Shown here: positions 63,541 through 64,000 of the stretch, piece by piece
Layout of the letters: each line of letters begins with the position of its first letter
Position numbering within the stretch: position 1 is the stretch's first letter
Assembly: GCF_027111295.1 (NCBI RefSeq)
Contig: NZ_CP114287.1
Location: forward strand, 1,798,001-1,862,000
Origin: Flavobacterium gelatinilyticum
Lineage (GTDB): Bacteria; Bacteroidota; Bacteroidia; Flavobacteriales; Flavobacteriaceae
Direction of reading: 5' to 3'
DNA: 64,000 nt
Translations under genes and position numbers: made by a program
Notes under the pieces: model-generated
The model's input: the letters and a program-made list of their open reading frames with translations, nothing else
Told to the model about the DNA's origin: nothing
Databases searched by the model: none

Positions 63541-63736
63541 ATTAGATAGATTATTATTACTCAATATTGTAATAATGAACAATACTACGTAAAAAGGTAA
63601 TAATTGCGAATATGATTTAAAAATGTAATATTTACTTATATTACCAAAAAGTGTAATATTTTTAAATATTACCAAAAAACGTAATAATAAAAGTTATTCC
63701 TTATATTTGTAATACAAAGTTTATTATTTTTAATTA
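63541..63736. promoter_or_regulatory. Seven-unit, 28-bp-period palindromic operator array upstream of satD
   Basis: Units start at 63541, 63569, 63597, 63625, 63653, 63681 and 63709, exactly 28 bp apart. Each is a 20-bp imperfect palindrome, GTAATA-N8-TATTAC, plus an 8-bp spacer, often CAAAAAGT-like. The best copies are GTAATATTTACTTATATTAC (63625-63644) and GTAATATTTTTAAATATTAC (63653-63672). Six of seven units begin GTAATA; the first keeps only the right half-site TATTAC. Half-sites therefore alternate in orientation every 14 bp. The -7 box TATATTTG (63702-63709) lies between units 6 and 7, so a bound protein would cover the promoter and start. Confidence 0.75.
63702..63709 (+). promoter_or_regulatory. 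-7 element of satD inside the operator array
   Basis: TATATTTG, an exact TAnnTTTG, 36 bp before the ATG at 63746, its last G being the first base of unit 7. A second TATATTTG at 63735-63742 is too close to the start unless the transcript is leaderless. Confidence 0.55.
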
Positions 63737-63745
63737 TATTTGATT

Positions 63746-64000
63746 ATGACTAGTGTAATTACAGGAGATATAATTGGCTCAAGACAGCATGAATCTGAAC
63801 ATTGGGTTGAAGATTTGAAACAAATCTTAGCACCGCTTGGGAAAACACCAAGTCAATGGGAAGTCTATCGCGGTGATGAATTTCAAATAGAAATTAAAAA
63901 TCCTGAAGAAGCTTTATTGACCGCTATTTTGCTTAAAGCACGTCTTCGAGCCATAAAATCAGATGCGCGAATGAGTATTGGCTTTGGAGATAAAACCCAC
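63746..64000 (+). CDS. SatD-family protein (N-terminal part)
   Basis: Reading from the ATG at 63746 gives 85 residues to the window end without a stop: MTSVITGDIIGSRQHESEHW, then LKQILAPLGKTPSQWEVYRG, DEFQIEIKNPEEALLTAILL and ARMSIGFGDKTH. The GDIIGSR start, the YRGDEFQ segment and the SIGFG ending are those of SatD-family proteins (PF16264, about 200-220 residues), in Bacteroidota usually followed by a DUF3307 membrane protein gene. SatD function is unknown; the YRGDEF stretch recalls the GGDEF-like nucleotide-cyclase fold, which is only a resemblance. It is preceded by a seven-unit operator array, so it is probably tightly controlled. Confidence 0.7.
   Translation, partial: MTSVITGDIIGSRQHESEHWVEDLKQILAPLGKTPSQWEVYRGDEFQIEIKNPEEALLTAILLKARLRAIKSDARMSIGFGDKTH

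Noticed and set aside
63541..63736. Possible CRISPR array (28-bp period)
   Set aside because: The period consists of 20-bp palindromes plus 8-bp AT spacers, units are degenerate and there are no unique ~30-bp spacers or cas genes. A protein-binding array fits better.

Overview
This window is chromosomal DNA from a Flavobacterium-like member of the Bacteroidota. Four things point there: a PorP/SprF gene beside a large secreted protein with a gliding-motility type C-terminal domain (type IX secretion), a fused SecDF, promoters of the TTG-N19/20-TAnnTTTG type, and AT-rich spacers almost without Shine-Dalgarno sequences. It is mostly core genome: no rRNA, tRNA, transposase, integrase, prophage or CRISPR array was seen. 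The accessory content is a surface-polysaccharide cluster, a few orphan genes and several families of dispersed non-coding repeats.

Layout. 1-4442 (minus): the start of a PorP/SprF protein, its probable T9SS adhesin partner and a secreted retropepsin-like/PDZ protease. 4565-9851 (plus): class I aminotransferase, folE, a four-helix-bundle (S23/IVP) gene between CAAAC-rich repeats, cysS, yidD, lgt. 9909-20637 (minus): PagL-like lipid A deacylase, secDF, mdh, gyrB and two tandem asparagine synthetase paralogues, one with an eroded glutaminase site. 21077-28078 (minus): a Gre-like factor, GNAT, outer-membrane barrel, PhzF and a 1004-residue TPR protein. 28438-38974: ftsE translationally coupled to glycosyltransferases, then a cell-surface glycan cluster on both strands (GT2 and GT4 enzymes, FdtA-type cupin, Wzx-like flippase, CDP-glycerol transferase-like protein, DegT aminotransferase, FemAB-like protein) ending in a TRIC-type channel gene. 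39041-40966: tandem secreted paralogues with a CsgG/LpoB-like core. 41072-47262: RDD / SpoIIM / DUF4129 / DUF4350 / MoxR / DUF58 module, followed by an S41 protease and an alkaline-phosphatase-superfamily enzyme. 49898-58647: orphan membrane protein, SpoU methyltransferase, Rel/SpoT, Fur-family regulator, purA, Nudix hydrolase, L,D-transpeptidase and a hypothetical. 58736-63447 (minus): guaB, a DUF5723-like barrel with a lipoprotein, and HMG-CoA lyase. 63746-64000: start of a SatD-family gene.

The most striking non-coding signal lies just before satD (63541-63736): seven units at an exact 28-bp period, each an imperfect palindrome of the form GTAATA-N8-TATTAC. Half-sites therefore alternate in orientation every 14 bp, and the last two units embrace a TATATTTG -7 box. 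This looks like a cooperative operator array. Other notable points are the AsnB paralogue with Cys2, Arg47 and Asn71 replaced, a dispersed-repeat sequence translated in frame inside the DegT aminotransferase, a 96-bp palindromic extragenic element, direct repeats around a small membrane gene whose motif resembles cytochrome oxidase subunit I, and a Gre-like protein that keeps the Asp/Glu tip pair.

Limits: all assignments come from reading motifs and gene order. No alignment, profile search, structure prediction or expression data was available. Proteins off both edges are incomplete.
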